Shown: positions 51,410-60,188 of the stretch, one piece after another | Position numbering within the stretch: the first letter of the stretch is position 1 | Layout of the letters: each line of letters opens with the position of its first letter | The notes under the pieces: generated by a model | The model's database searches: none | What the model was told of the DNA's origin: nothing | Seen by the model: the letters and a program-made list of their open reading frames with translations, nothing else | Position numbers and translations under genes: made by a program | DNA from: Vreelandella alkaliphila | Lineage (GTDB): Bacteria; Pseudomonadota; Gammaproteobacteria; Pseudomonadales; Halomonadaceae | Direction: 5' to 3' | Length of the DNA: 64,000 bases | Assembly: GCF_016107625.1 (NCBI RefSeq) | Contig: NZ_JABASV010000012.1 | Location: 1 to 64,000 of the forward strand

Positions 51410-51583
51410 ATGGAGTCATACATTGACGCTATAGAGGTTCACCACGCGACGCTAGAGCAGCTGCAAGCGCTGTTTGAGTGCATTATGAAGGAATCCCAGG
51501 CTGGGAGCCGTTCAAGCCACTTAGCAGCCATTGGGGCGGAGCTAGCAGCGCGCGGCGCTGAGGATTTAGATTTATCAGCGTAA
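51410..51583 (+). CDS. 57-residue acidic helical protein
   Basis: ATG at 51410 with AAGGA 8 bp upstream. Helical and acidic (IEVHHATLEQLQALFECIMK, then AAIGAELAARGAEDLDLS). Too short for confident family assignment. Followed directly by a terminator-like hairpin. Confidence 0.6.
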   Translation: MESYIDAIEVHHATLEQLQALFECIMKESQAGSRSSHLAAIGAELAARGAEDLDLSA

Positions 51584-51584
51584 G

Positions 51585-51608
51585 GTGGGCCAAGCCACAC
51601 TTTTTTTG
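51585..51608 (+). terminator. Terminator-like hairpin before the terminase promoter
   Basis: GTGG...CCAC short stem followed by seven T. The following 180 bases have further small dyads (GGGGCG/CGCCCC, CCGC-TTA-GCGG) and could hold the packaging site. Confidence 0.5.
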
Positions 51609-51791
51609 ATACCTGTCGATCCGGCAGAGGGGCGTAGCGGTTTTGCGCCCCACAAAAAAATGACTAAACCGCTTAGCGGAAGTTACCCGCAATTCCGGGG
51701 ATTGGTCGCGACAGAATGGCCCCTTCAAGGGGAATTAAGCGACCCAAGGTCATGGTGTGTAGCGAGGTTCGGCTTTCTTGTGCCCTTATAG

Positions 51792-51836
51792 TTACCTGTG
51801 AGGTACAATCTAGGCTCATTTTTACTTTAAGGGTAA
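51792..51836. promoter_or_regulatory. Double operator at the terminase gene start
   Basis: TTACCTGTGAGGTAC (51792-51806) overlaps a -10 TACAAT (51804-51809). TTACTTTAAGGGTAA (51822-51836) ends one base before the ATG at 51837. Two sites 30 bp apart would lie on the same face of the helix. Confidence 0.65.
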
Positions 51837-52139
51837 ATGATGCGCCGCCAGTCTCAATCCTCTCAGCTGCGCGCCTATCTTGAGCGCCACGGCATGGAGC
51901 CGCTTAACGACGACCTGCGGTTTCTAGTGGCTGTTTTGCGCATGATCCCAACAGATGCTCATGACTGGCTAACGAGTCACTACGCAGGTAGGTGGCTAAC
52001 CACGATGGAGCGCACTGATACCGACCATTTGCGCCAAAACTTAGGCCGGAGAGCGGCCAATCAGTGGGTAATTGGCATATTGAAGCGCCGAAAAATAGCG
52101 ATACCTGATAGCCGGATATTGAAGGAAATCAGGGTCTAA
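51837..52139 (+). CDS. Small protein cotranscribed with the large terminase
   Basis: 100 residues, helical and basic (RQNLGRRAANQWVIGILKRR), one-base overlap with the terminase start. It could be an accessory or second small terminase component. No family recognised. Confidence 0.6.
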   Translation: MMRRQSQSSQLRAYLERHGMEPLNDDLRFLVAVLRMIPTDAHDWLTSHYAGRWLTTMERTDTDHLRQNLGRRAANQWVIGILKRRKIAIPDSRILKEIRV

Positions 52140-53641
52140 TGGCTAGCCGCAAACGCTCAATCATTCATGACTATCGTTGGCAAAAGCTGGCTCTGCGTTA
52201 CCGGAATAACCGGGTAAAGTTTGCCGTTGAGGTGATGGGCGTTAAGCCCTCGCACCAGCAGCGACGAATCCTGGCAGCGATGGATCGCAAAGGTGCGCGG
52301 GTATCCGTATCGTCTGGCCACGGCACGGGCAAGAGCTTCATCGCTGGCACGCTGGCCATGCACACGATGCTTTGCCACGTTAAGCCGGAAATGATCATTA
52401 CTGCGAACAATATAGATCAGGTTCGCCGCGTCATCTTCAAATACGTGACCGATAGTTGGTCGCAAGTCTGCAAGCGCTTCCCCTGGTTAGCCCGTTACTT
52501 CACTGTCACCAGCGAGCTTTTTTACTGCAACGAGTTCAAAAAGAGCTGGTATGTGGCAGGCAAGACCGTGCCCAAAGATAAGCCGGAGGGTATAGCCGGT
52601 GCGCACAACAAGAACCTGATTTTCCTAGTCGATGAAGCGTCCGGCGTAGACGATAAAGTGCTGTCGGTTATACGCGGGGCGTTATCTGAGGAAAACAACA
52701 AGCTGCTGATGTTCAGCCAGCCAACGCGCAACAGTGGCCACTTCTACGAATCCCACCACAGCCTTAAAAAGCGTGACTTTAACGACATTAACGAGCCTGG
52801 TTACGTGTCGTTCATCCTCAATAGCGAGGAAAGCCCGTTCGTAAGCCCGCAAGCGCTTCGCGAGTACGTTAAAAGCTACGGTGGCGTAGATTCCCCTGAA
52901 TACCAAATCAAGGTTCTAGGGCAGTTCTCAGACCAGCTCGAAGGCTTCCTTATTACGCGCCTGGCTGCCACTCGCGCTCAAGCTGCGCGGGTTGAGCACA
53001 AAGGCCCGTGGGGCTATGTCATCGTTGCCGACGTGGGCGGCGGTGTCGAGCGTGACAGCTCGGTTGTTGGGGTGTTTAAGGTTTCTGGCATTACCCAAGA
53101 AGAGCGCTGCATCGAGCCGATTGAAGTAAGGGAGATGCCTGGCACCATGACGCCCAAAGCGTTTGGTCGTGAATTGGTGCGAATGGCTGACCACTACCCT
53201 AACGCCACTATCGCGATTGATAGTATTGGTATCGGCCTAACTACGGCTCAAGAGGCAGAGGAGCTGGGTGGTAACGTACAGCGCATTATGTGGGGCGTGC
53301 CCTGCCATGCGCAGTCACACAAGCGCCGTTTCGGCAATCAGCGGGCCATGGCCTATGTCACGCTCAAAGAGGCGATTATGGAAGAGCGTGTGCGTTTTGA
53401 CGGCTCTACCAAGGTGATCGAGCAGGCGAGCCGTATACCCTACAAGATCAATGAGCGCGGCCAGTACATGATGCGCACCAAGGAAGAAATGCGCAGCATG
53501 GGCATCAAGTCACCCGACTGGGCTGACGTTTACGCGATGGCCATGATTGCAGACATGATTCCTGCGGATACCGTGGCCACGTTAAACAGTGATGCCGAAA
53601 ACGACTATCTCATGGAGCTGGCGCTCCTGGCTGAGGCCTAA
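52139..53641 (+). CDS. Terminase large subunit
   Basis: 500 residues. ATPase: Walker A SSGHGTGKS (about 57-65), Walker B NLIFLVDEASG (about 161-171), and the coupling motif MFSQPTRNSGHFY (about 190). Nuclease: IVADVGGG (about 298), TIAIDSIGIG (about 360) and DWADVYAMAM (about 460) supply the metal-binding Asp residues. It packages DNA from concatemers. Closest in style to headful terminases of P1 PacB type. The C-terminus meets the convergent rep gene by 4 bp. Confidence 0.9.
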   Translation: MASRKRSIIHDYRWQKLALRYRNNRVKFAVEVMGVKPSHQQRRILAAMDRKGARVSVSSGHGTGKSFIAGTLAMHTMLCHVKPEMIITANNIDQVRRVIFKYVTDSWSQVCKRFPWLARYFTVTSELFYCNEFKKSWYVAGKTVPKDKPEGIAGAHNKNLIFLVDEASGVDDKVLSVIRGALSEENNKLLMFSQPTRNSGHFYESHHSLKKRDFNDINEPGYVSFILNSEESPFVSPQALREYVKSYGGVDSPEYQIKVLGQFSDQLEGFLITRLAATRAQAARVEHKGPWGYVIVADVGGGVERDSSVVGVFKVSGITQEERCIEPIEVREMPGTMTPKAFGRELVRMADHYPNATIAIDSIGIGLTTAQEAEELGGNVQRIMWGVPCHAQSHKRRFGNQRAMAYVTLKEAIMEERVRFDGSTKVIEQASRIPYKINERGQYMMRTKEEMRSMGIKSPDWADVYAMAMIADMIPADTVATLNSDAENDYLMELALLAEA

Positions 53642-54525
53642 GCTGTAGCGCCCTTCTCTTTCAACCGCTTCACGCGCTCCCGTTCAGCCACAAGGCGGGC
53701 TGCGCACTCGTCGTAGGACTCCCCAGGGTTGGCGCGCTTCTCGATAACGCTCATGGGTATGCCGCGTAAGCGCTTTTCGTTGCTGGTGGGCTTATCTTCG
53801 TCTGCTGGCTTGCCAGGAGCAGGCACGGCCTTGGGCTTGTCTACCGTGAAGGAGAACGCTAGGTGCGTGACCTTGCGGCCTGTTTTTTGCGGCTCCCATT
53901 TGACCGTGATGGGCGCGTGCTCATTAATCTGCTTAACAGACGGCTCAATCACATACCGGCGAAAGTCTTTAAACGCAGGGTACTTGCCTTCAATCCCCAG
54001 GCATTGTCGCATCCAGTCGATGCTTACTACCCGTTTTCCGGTGTCCCGCCACTGCATAAGTAGCTCATAAAGGCGTATCGCGTGGGGGCTGTTCATGCTG
54101 GCCACGTCTGATAGCGCATACTTCGTAAAGCGCCGTGTTAGCTCGGTAAGGTAGGGAAGAATGTCTTTGCCGAAGCGTAGCGCAAGCGCTCCCTCGCCGT
54201 CCTTGTACTCTATCGACTGTATCCAGCGCATAGTGATTTTGCGAGGCTGTCCCGTATTGGGTTGCTCGTAGACCGTCAAGCGTCGATCAAACAGCGACTC
54301 GGCTGCTAGCTTCAATTCTTTGTAAGCGCCATCGATGATGCTGTCTGATAAGTCAGCGAAGCGCCTGGCGGTGATCAGGTACTGAATTTCATCCGTGATA
54401 GGCTGCGAACGATCTACTTGCGCTATGCACGCCAATATAATTCGTTGCTCGCGCAAATTGAGCCGGTAACTCGCTTCTATTAGGGCGTTAGACTTGACTA
54501 CATTCTGGCCTTCCAATGCCTGCAT
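53638..54525 (-). CDS. Rep_3-family plasmid replication initiator
   Basis: 295 residues; AAGGA about 10 bp before the ATG. N-terminal winged-helix domain typical of Rep_3: VVKSNALIEASYRLNLREQR, ILACIAQVD, and YKELKLAAESLFDRRLTV. The second domain follows: FTKYALSDVASMNSPHAIRL, YELLMQWRDTGKR, FKDFRRYVIEPSVKQINEHA. The C-terminus is basic. It binds the iterons upstream and starts plasmid replication, controlling copy number by handcuffing. Confidence 0.92.
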   Translation of the reverse strand: MQALEGQNVVKSNALIEASYRLNLREQRIILACIAQVDRSQPITDEIQYLITARRFADLSDSIIDGAYKELKLAAESLFDRRLTVYEQPNTGQPRKITMRWIQSIEYKDGEGALALRFGKDILPYLTELTRRFTKYALSDVASMNSPHAIRLYELLMQWRDTGKRVVSIDWMRQCLGIEGKYPAFKDFRRYVIEPSVKQINEHAPITVKWEPQKTGRKVTHLAFSFTVDKPKAVPAPGKPADEDKPTSNEKRLRGIPMSVIEKRANPGESYDECAARLVAERERVKRLKEKGATA

Positions 54526-54609
54526 GATGGAGCTTTCCTTATGTGTGCTTTTGTTGATACAGCAAGACTAACCCCCAAAAGGGGAAAGGTCAAAAGCCTT
54601 CCACCGAGA

Positions 54610-54978
54610 CAAGGTATCTCTCCCCCTTTCAGCAAGGTATCTCTCCCCCTTACCACAAGGTATCCTTCCCCTTTCAACAAGGTATCCTTCCACCTTTCAA
54701 CCCTAATTACCTTTAAAATACAGATGCTTATAGGGGCTTAAAAGGTTAAAACAAAAGGTACATAAAAGAGTGGTCGCCATAACTGGCTTGAAAAACCACC
54801 CCAAAAACACACCTACAGACAGCATCAAATCAAGCAAGGTATCCTTCCACCTTTAAGAGAGCTTGTTGCATGGCCTTATTCCCCACGCCACTGAACAAGG
54901 TATTTCTCCCCCTTTAGATGAAGCATGGCTCTTGATCCATGGCGAGTAAGCGAGACAACAAGGTATTACTCCACCTTT
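54610..54978. repeat. Plasmid origin with seven iterons
   Basis: Seven copies of CAAGGTATCYYTCCMCCTTT: starts at 54610, 54633, 54656, 54678, 54835, 54896 and 54959. The first four repeat every 22-23 bp (two helical turns); the last three are about 61-63 bp apart. All point the same way. An A/T-rich stretch (54700-54760) separates the groups. A partial inverted copy (about 54578-54596) next to the rep start may be its autoregulatory site. The 54526-55106 interval has no gene. Confidence 0.85.
54707..54721. promoter_or_regulatory. Possible operator within the plasmid origin
   Basis: TTACCTTTAAAATAC matches the left half of the dispersed operator. It could link the lysogeny regulator to plasmid replication. 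Weak. Confidence 0.25.
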
Positions 54979-55042
54979 AGATTAAGAGCGAGAAATGCTC
55001 CCCTGGTAAGCGAATATTCTTATACCGTTATCTTGATGGCTT

Positions 55043-55086
55043 AAAAAAAGGCTGACCAATCCCACTGGTTCGCGAGGCTGGTCAGC
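55043..55086 (-). terminator. Terminator of the toxin-antitoxin operon
   Basis: Read leftward, GCTGACCA/TGGTCAGC with a long loop is followed by seven T. Confidence 0.7.
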
Positions 55087-55106
55087 ATGAGGTATTTCTG
55101 CCTTGC

Positions 55107-55400
55107 TTACGCTGTGGCTAACTCTTCGTCCAAAACTTCTACTTTCAGCACAAGGTGTGCGCTCGCAGTAAGCTTCACCAGCGCATCAAGACTAAAAGCG
55201 CCAACCTTTCCCGCCAGAAGGTTGTTAAGACGTGGCTGGGTGACCCCTAGCCGCTTGGCTGCTTCTTTTTGGCTTAAATCCCAGGAGCGCACACGCTCTA
55301 CCAGCTTCCTCATTAGCTGAGACCTTAGCCGCATGTTTGCCGCCTCTTCCGGGGAGTCTTCCAGCGCATCCCAAATATCATCAAAGCATTCGTTAGCCAT
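55107..55400 (-). CDS. HigA-like antitoxin
   Basis: 97 residues. HTH of the antitoxin type (LSQKEAAKRLGVTQPRLNNL, then LAGKVGAFSLDALVKLTAS) with a flexible N-terminus. Encoded 59 bp after the toxin, in the toxin-first order of higBA systems. It would neutralise the toxin and repress the operon. Confidence 0.85.
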   Translation of the reverse strand: MANECFDDIWDALEDSPEEAANMRLRSQLMRKLVERVRSWDLSQKEAAKRLGVTQPRLNNLLAGKVGAFSLDALVKLTASAHLVLKVEVLDEELATA

Positions 55401-55459
55401 ATCAATCTGCCTCTTTAATCATCATTAGCCAGTCCGCCACCCCCTTTCGGGGGCTTTGG

Positions 55460-55783
55460 TTAAGGGATCAGCTTGTAGCGTTGCTGGCCTTTCTCTATGT
55501 CGCCCTTTGCAGTTTTCTGCGTTTTCTTCTGGAATCCGTGGAGTATGTAGACCTTATCTCCCCTGCTGGCCACGTAGAAAACCCTGAAAGCGCCGTCTGT
55601 ATCCGTGATCCTTATCTCGATCACCCCCTTGCCTACGATCCTCATCGCTTTGAAGTCGTCAGGCATCAAACCATCTTGCACTTTGCCAATTTGATACCCC
55701 GCATCACGCTTTGCGTCGGCTGGGAAATTCTTTATTGCCTCTAGCGAGTCTCCCAAAAACTCGACCTTCTTTTTTTCAGCCAT
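55460..55783 (-). CDS. RelE/HigB-like toxin
   Basis: 107 residues from the ATG at 55783 (MAEKKKVEFLG); an upstream in-frame start is less likely. The family core is visible: AKRDAGYQIGKVQDGL, VIEIRITDTDGAFRVFYVAS and VYILHGFQKKTQKTAKGDIE. Such toxins cut mRNA on the ribosome. The pair provides post-segregational killing that stabilises the plasmid prophage, comparable in purpose to P1 phd-doc. Confidence 0.88.
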   Translation of the reverse strand: MAEKKKVEFLGDSLEAIKNFPADAKRDAGYQIGKVQDGLMPDDFKAMRIVGKGVIEIRITDTDGAFRVFYVASRGDKVYILHGFQKKTQKTAKGDIEKGQQRYKLIP

Positions 55784-55818
55784 TGCGCTTCCCTGGATTG
55801 CCGACCTTGAAAGCATTT

Positions 55819-55859
55819 TATATCGGAACGAGTATAAAGTCTATATCCACGCCGATATA
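55819..55859 (-). promoter_or_regulatory. Inverted repeat upstream of the toxin-antitoxin operon
   Basis: TATATCGG (55819-55826) and CCGATATA (55852-55859) flank a region with a leftward -10-like TATACT. Probably the autoregulatory operator bound by the antitoxin. The rest of 55860-56206 is A/T-rich with no gene. Confidence 0.5.
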
Positions 55860-56206
55860 TTTTCTCTTTGCTCACGGCTTGATGCGCATAGCGTTATTAC
55901 GCTAATAAAATTCAAGATAATGAGGATAATGTTGAATTTAAAACGTTCGTTTAAACGTATTATCCGTAATTACATAATATTATGCTTAACGTTAAATAAA
56001 CCTTATATTGCCTCGTCGTACAAAGGAATTACTGCGTGTACTACTAAGTTTGTAGGACATTTGCCATACCTTGAGTGAAATCAACCAAACATTAGATTTA
56101 GCTATAATTTGTGCTTTTCCCTATAACGACTAACGTATAGCATTCCTGACTTCGCGTAACAGCGGGTTGCTGGTGCGCGATTGGATAATAAGGGAGATCA
56201 GGGAAT

Positions 56207-56626
56207 ATGACGCAAGTAAAGGATCAGTCTACAGCTAACTACAGCAACAGCAGTTTGCAAATCCTGCGCCCGCTGGAGCCTATCAAGGTACGCTCTATCG
56301 CGTTTGATGACTGCGTAAACCCGGTACTTCACTGCGAGGAAAGTGTGGAAGCCTTGCAGGCAATATTGGCATTTGAAGATGTGCTTCTCATGAGTTTTAG
56401 GCACTACAAGGTGCAGTTAGCCGTAATGATGCGTCGCTTGCGTCGCTACTCTCACTCACTTGCTTGGCGCGCCGACATGGTGCTTAGAGCTATCCATACG
56501 CTATCCAGATCGACAGGCTTAATGTGTAACGAGGCGCTTTATAAGTGTAAGCGCTTTCTTATGCTAACTGCGCAACATGACGATGCGCGGTTAGCCTGCC
56601 CCGCTGCTGGCTTGTCAGCCATATAG
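56207..56626 (+). CDS. Hypothetical basic protein
   Basis: 139 residues; AGGG and GGGAG before the ATG. Middle part helical and Arg-rich (FRHYKVQLAVMMRRLRRYSH, SLAWRADMVLRAIHTLSRST). Five Cys are scattered. It stands alone between the toxin-antitoxin pair and the late genes and could be a regulator of those genes, but no known DNA-binding motif is seen. Confidence 0.5.
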   Translation: MTQVKDQSTANYSNSSLQILRPLEPIKVRSIAFDDCVNPVLHCEESVEALQAILAFEDVLLMSFRHYKVQLAVMMRRLRRYSHSLAWRADMVLRAIHTLSRSTGLMCNEALYKCKRFLMLTAQHDDARLACPAAGLSAI

Positions 56627-56675
56627 CTAAAATTAAGCAATAACAACAGGCTATAAGCGCCATCCAAATTCCGCA

Positions 56676-56718
56676 TTGCGGCCCATATTTCATTCAATGT
56701 AATATCGCATTGAATGAA
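56676..56718 (+). promoter_or_regulatory. Promoter with dyad before the 56.7-kb gene
   Basis: TTGCGG (56676-56681), 18 bp, TAATAT (56700-56705). A perfect 11-bp inverted repeat TTCATTCAATG/CATTGAATGAA (56690-56700 and 56708-56718) overlaps the -10. Confidence 0.5.
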
Positions 56719-56729
56719 AAGGAGCCGCT

Positions 56730-57188
56730 ATGCCTCGCAATGCCCAATGGCGCGCCCTGCAACTTTACGGGCGCTCATTTTATCAAGTGCGCAAAGAGTC
56801 GGGGTTTAGTGAGTGGGGCTTTTTGGCAAATTTGCCGCGCAACATTAGCTCTGACTCTTTGCATGATGCCGTGATAGAGACACCGTTCCAGTGGCAAGTC
56901 TTAGCCATCGCTTACTTTAGTGGAAGTAATGGCTCCTTAATGCGTGGCTGGTGCGAAGTAACGTCACAGCAAGCCTTTAAAGCAAGGGGGCATGCGTTAG
57001 TGGCTGTTATGGGAGAGGCGCTTCAAGCGGCAAAGAACCAAGGGGATCAGCAAGATTTATATGAAAGTGCTTTGATAATACGGCCTTTTACGCGCCAGCG
57101 CGTAAAGATTGAGCCAATTCTGCAGCGCTACCAAGATACGCTTTCGTTAACTGACGAAGAAGTCAGGGCGTATTCTTATGCCTGGTAA
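56730..57188 (+). CDS. Hypothetical phage protein
   Basis: 152 residues; AAAGGAG 7 bp before the ATG. Sequence MPRNAQWRALQLYGRSFYQV then aromatic-rich helical segments (PFQWQVLAIAYFSGSNGSLM). No family recognised. Its end overlaps the frame of the next gene. Confidence 0.6.
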   Translation: MPRNAQWRALQLYGRSFYQVRKESGFSEWGFLANLPRNISSDSLHDAVIETPFQWQVLAIAYFSGSNGSLMRGWCEVTSQQAFKARGHALVAVMGEALQAAKNQGDQQDLYESALIIRPFTRQRVKIEPILQRYQDTLSLTDEEVRAYSYAW

Positions 57189-57231
57189 GGAAGAAAACGG
57201 TATAACATTCTCACTACAGGATAAATTACCC

Positions 57232-57699
57232 ATGAGAACACCACTGCTCGCAACTGCCATCCTCGCAGGCTCATCTGCCTGGGCTATGGCGCAACCTCAG
57301 TCACCAGCAGTGCCTATGACTGATCAGGGACTTCAACAGTTTGTCGCAGCCATGCCAAGCGATGATGTGTTGGCTAGGCGTATTTACGGCGTCATTGAAG
57401 ACTGTAGTTGCGAGCCAGGCAGCATTGAGGCAGTGAAGGAAATAACTGTCTACCTTGACGGTCTTTTTCATCACCACGGCTACGGCTATGGTGCGACAGT
57501 GTACGAATACCTGCAGGCTTACACAGGCACTGGTGATTATAAGTACGAAGGTAGTCGCCTGCTAGAAGCGTCGGGTGTTGGAGAGTTTGCTACGCCGATA
57601 TTGAACCTAATACAGGCTGGGGAAGGTGATTGGCTGGTGTCTGAATGGCTTATGTCTCAAGCAGATATGGAAGGCGCGCAAGAGCTACTTTCTAGGTAA
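57232..57699 (+). CDS. Secreted hypothetical protein
   Basis: 155 residues from the ATG at 57232 (AGGA upstream). Signal peptide MRTPLLATAILAGSSAWAMA, then a soluble domain with a Cys pair (EDCSCEPGS) that could form a disulfide. Periplasmic in the host, perhaps a lysogenic-conversion or exclusion factor. No family recognised. Confidence 0.6.
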   Translation: MRTPLLATAILAGSSAWAMAQPQSPAVPMTDQGLQQFVAAMPSDDVLARRIYGVIEDCSCEPGSIEAVKEITVYLDGLFHHHGYGYGATVYEYLQAYTGTGDYKYEGSRLLEASGVGEFATPILNLIQAGEGDWLVSEWLMSQADMEGAQELLSR

Positions 57700-57704
57700 A
57701 TCGA

Positions 57705-57733
57705 TTACCTGACAGGTTACATATTGTTACAAT
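57705..57733 (+). promoter_or_regulatory. Late-type promoter of the structural operon
   Basis: TTACCTGACAGGTTA (57705-57719), 8 bp, TACAAT (57728-57733). It drives 57764-62735. The clearest member of the late promoter class. Confidence 0.7.
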
Positions 57734-57763
57734 GGCCATACCTTCTTAGGGTGGCCATTTTTT

Positions 57764-58405
57764 ATGTCTCAGATAACCGCACAACGCATACTTGCTGTCT
57801 CATTGCTGTCAACTGAGCGCGTCAAGCTCCGCTGCGTATATGACGGCTCAATGTTAGTGGTCGCAGGTATGGAGCGCGTCGAGGGTAATGTGTTTACTTG
57901 GCGTAAACGCCTGGCGCAAGAAGTAGCCGATGCCGTCGAAAACGGTTGGCAGGTTCTGGTTGAGGAAATGACCGATACGGTTAGCCAGCATGCCACCCCT
58001 GTATTGTTCAGTGACCCTCATCCTCAAGAGCTGAGGCCTATGCTGGCCGTAGCGCTGGACTGGTACTTCGCTATGTATAACGCGGGTACTATCCAGTTGC
58101 AGCCTGGCACCGAAGTTTGTCGTATCACTGAGTCATCGGTGGACGTGTCTACTGACGAAAAAGGTCGTAACCGCTACAACCTGGACTGGCAGCGCATTAA
58201 GGGGCCGCAGCGCGCCATGATGCTTGCTTGCCTTGCCGCTGAGGGGTATCAGCCAATCTCTCCAGACTGGATAGAACAGCTCTATGCGGGCCTGGAAGTT
58301 GAAACAATGCCTAGCACCCCTGTGGAGCGCTTTAGCCGCGCCCTGAGTGCCGATGATTTTGCGCGCGAGCGAGCATTGCGGTTAGCGCAAGAAGGTGGCG
58401 CTTAA
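57764..58405 (+). CDS. Hypothetical late protein
   Basis: 213 residues, first gene of the 57.7-kb operon. Alpha/beta N-terminal part (VKLRCVYDGSMLVVAGMERV), then MLAVALDWYFAMYNAGTIQL and a helical C-terminus. Possibly a virion assembly protein by location. It overlaps the next gene by one base (TAATG). Confidence 0.6.
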   Translation: MSQITAQRILAVSLLSTERVKLRCVYDGSMLVVAGMERVEGNVFTWRKRLAQEVADAVENGWQVLVEEMTDTVSQHATPVLFSDPHPQELRPMLAVALDWYFAMYNAGTIQLQPGTEVCRITESSVDVSTDEKGRNRYNLDWQRIKGPQRAMMLACLAAEGYQPISPDWIEQLYAGLEVETMPSTPVERFSRALSADDFARERALRLAQEGGA

Positions 58406-58971
58406 TGGCTCTGCCTGATCGCCTCAGCCCTTCCCAACTTACCGATCCGCTAGTACGCGCGCGCCTTTACAGAGATATAAGAAGGCAGACGCCGCGTGTT
58501 TCACGCAAGAGCTGGTACAGCTACACCGTAGCACCCGGCGAAGTTCTTATGCCTGAGTTGGTCGCCTATCGTGCGTATCGCAGTAAGCGCTTGAAGTGGG
58601 TAGTGCTGGCAGCAGCTGGCATGACTGACTACCGCCTGGCGTTAGAGGGCGGCGAGACTCTACAGCTGCCTAGTCTGGAGTGGCTACGTGATCGCTTGCG
58701 CTACTACATGAAGTTAGAAGCGGTCAATGTGACGCCTTCTCCGGTAAGGGCCAAAGCGCCATTGGTCACGACGCTGCCGGAATTAACACTTCCCGACAAC
58801 CTCAGCGCCAGCGAGGCGCTTCAAGCCGCGCTGACCGCGCTGGCCGAACCTACCCCTCTTGTTTCGCCTGCCGATGAGGTAGGGGATGAATCGCTAAACC
58901 GCCAGCGTAATGCTATCGACGCCAAGCTAGCAGCGGTTAAAGAGGCGCTGGCGCATTTGGAGAGGAAATAG
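58405..58971 (+). CDS. Hypothetical late protein
   Basis: 188 residues. Basic N-terminal half (RQTPRVSRKSWYSYTVAPGE, RAYRSKRLKWVVLAAAGMTD) and a C-terminal coiled coil (LNRQRNAIDAKLAAVKEALA). Function unknown. Confidence 0.6.
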   Translation: MALPDRLSPSQLTDPLVRARLYRDIRRQTPRVSRKSWYSYTVAPGEVLMPELVAYRAYRSKRLKWVVLAAAGMTDYRLALEGGETLQLPSLEWLRDRLRYYMKLEAVNVTPSPVRAKAPLVTTLPELTLPDNLSASEALQAALTALAEPTPLVSPADEVGDESLNRQRNAIDAKLAAVKEALAHLERK

Positions 58972-58973
58972 CC

Positions 58974-60188
58974 ATGCGCTTCCCCAATACTGGCGACCAG
59001 GCACCCGCCAAGGTCATGGATTTTAAAGAGTTTGAGCGTGCCTTTAATACGTTTCGGAAGGATGACAACCGCATTGAGCGCCAGGCAGCCAAGGGAACAC
59101 TAAGCCCGGCGGCTATTGAGCGTGGCATACGTAGCGGGCTAGGTGCTCAGGTAGACGAAAAGCAGGGAAGCGGCCAATACAGCGCCGACGAGCTAAAAGC
59201 CTTTCGTAAGATGATGCAGAAGGCTCAGAAGGAGTTCGAGGGGCGCGGCGCTAAAGGGGTGCCCGTTAAGCAGCTGATTGCAAAGACGACACCCCAGGAT
59301 GTGAAGCGAGCAAACCAGCAAATTCGCTATGCCAGGCTCTATCAAACGCGCGGTGACATGCTCAAGTTTCAGGTGCCCGCCTCCGGCGAGAACGGATATA
59401 ACGGCAGCTATCAGGTGCGCATCCGGCTAGATGGCTGGGACGCCATGATGGTGTCAGGCAAGCCGTGGAAGACGGCAGCTAAAGAGGCCGCAACAGGGCG
59501 CGTATCCATTGACTGCCAGTGTGGCCGCCATCAGTTTTGGTATCGCTATTTGGCTGGTGTTGGCGGTTATGCCGTCACCCCGCCGCAAGAAAAAGACTTC
59601 CCCAAAATCCGCAACCCATCGCTCAAGGGTGCTTGTTGCAAGCACGTTGTGAGAGTGCTGCAAACACTGCAAAGCCCTACGGTTCAAAACGTGCTAGCCG
59701 GGGAAATGGAGCGCCAGGCAGACGCTGCCGGGTACGGCAAGGTGGGCAGTCGCTACTTGACTCAAGCTGAGCACGAAAAACTAAAGCGTGCCCGCCCCCG
59801 GCAGGCTGATCAGAAGAGTGCCGCAGCGGCTTACCGTGACTACCTAAAAAGTGCCAAGGGCATGAAACAGGCGACCGAAAAAGCGAGGAAAAAAATGGAT
59901 GCGGAAGAAGAAAACCGAACGCTAAGAGCCAAAGATCGCGTGCGGCAACAGCAGCTAAAAAAGGCCAAAGAGCAAACCGCAGCGCTCAAGCAAGAGGCGA
60001 ACATGGCGAAGCTGTCGGCACAGCTCAATAAGGCACGCATGGACGCCGTGATGAAGGCGGCGACAAGTGGTAGTGATCCGCAGGCAGCCAGTACGCGCGC
60101 GACGCAAGCCTTTGCTGAGTCATGGGCAGGTAGCAACAACACTACCCCGGAAGCCGTAATGGGCATGATTAAGGACAACGGCTTATGA
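58974..60188 (+). CDS. SWIM-type zinc-finger late protein
   Basis: 404 residues. A SWIM-like motif is visible at about 180-225: IDCQCGRHQFWYR, then CCKHVVRVLQTL (CxC...CxH). SWIM fingers bind DNA or protein. The flanks are basic and helical, and the C-terminal 130 residues form a Lys/Glu-rich coiled coil. A packaged DNA-associated or head-tail protein is plausible from its place in a late operon. Confidence 0.65.
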   Translation: MRFPNTGDQAPAKVMDFKEFERAFNTFRKDDNRIERQAAKGTLSPAAIERGIRSGLGAQVDEKQGSGQYSADELKAFRKMMQKAQKEFEGRGAKGVPVKQLIAKTTPQDVKRANQQIRYARLYQTRGDMLKFQVPASGENGYNGSYQVRIRLDGWDAMMVSGKPWKTAAKEAATGRVSIDCQCGRHQFWYRYLAGVGGYAVTPPQEKDFPKIRNPSLKGACCKHVVRVLQTLQSPTVQNVLAGEMERQADAAGYGKVGSRYLTQAEHEKLKRARPRQADQKSAAAAYRDYLKSAKGMKQATEKARKKMDAEEENRTLRAKDRVRQQQLKKAKEQTAALKQEANMAKLSAQLNKARMDAVMKAATSGSDPQAASTRATQAFAESWAGSNNTTPEAVMGMIKDNGL

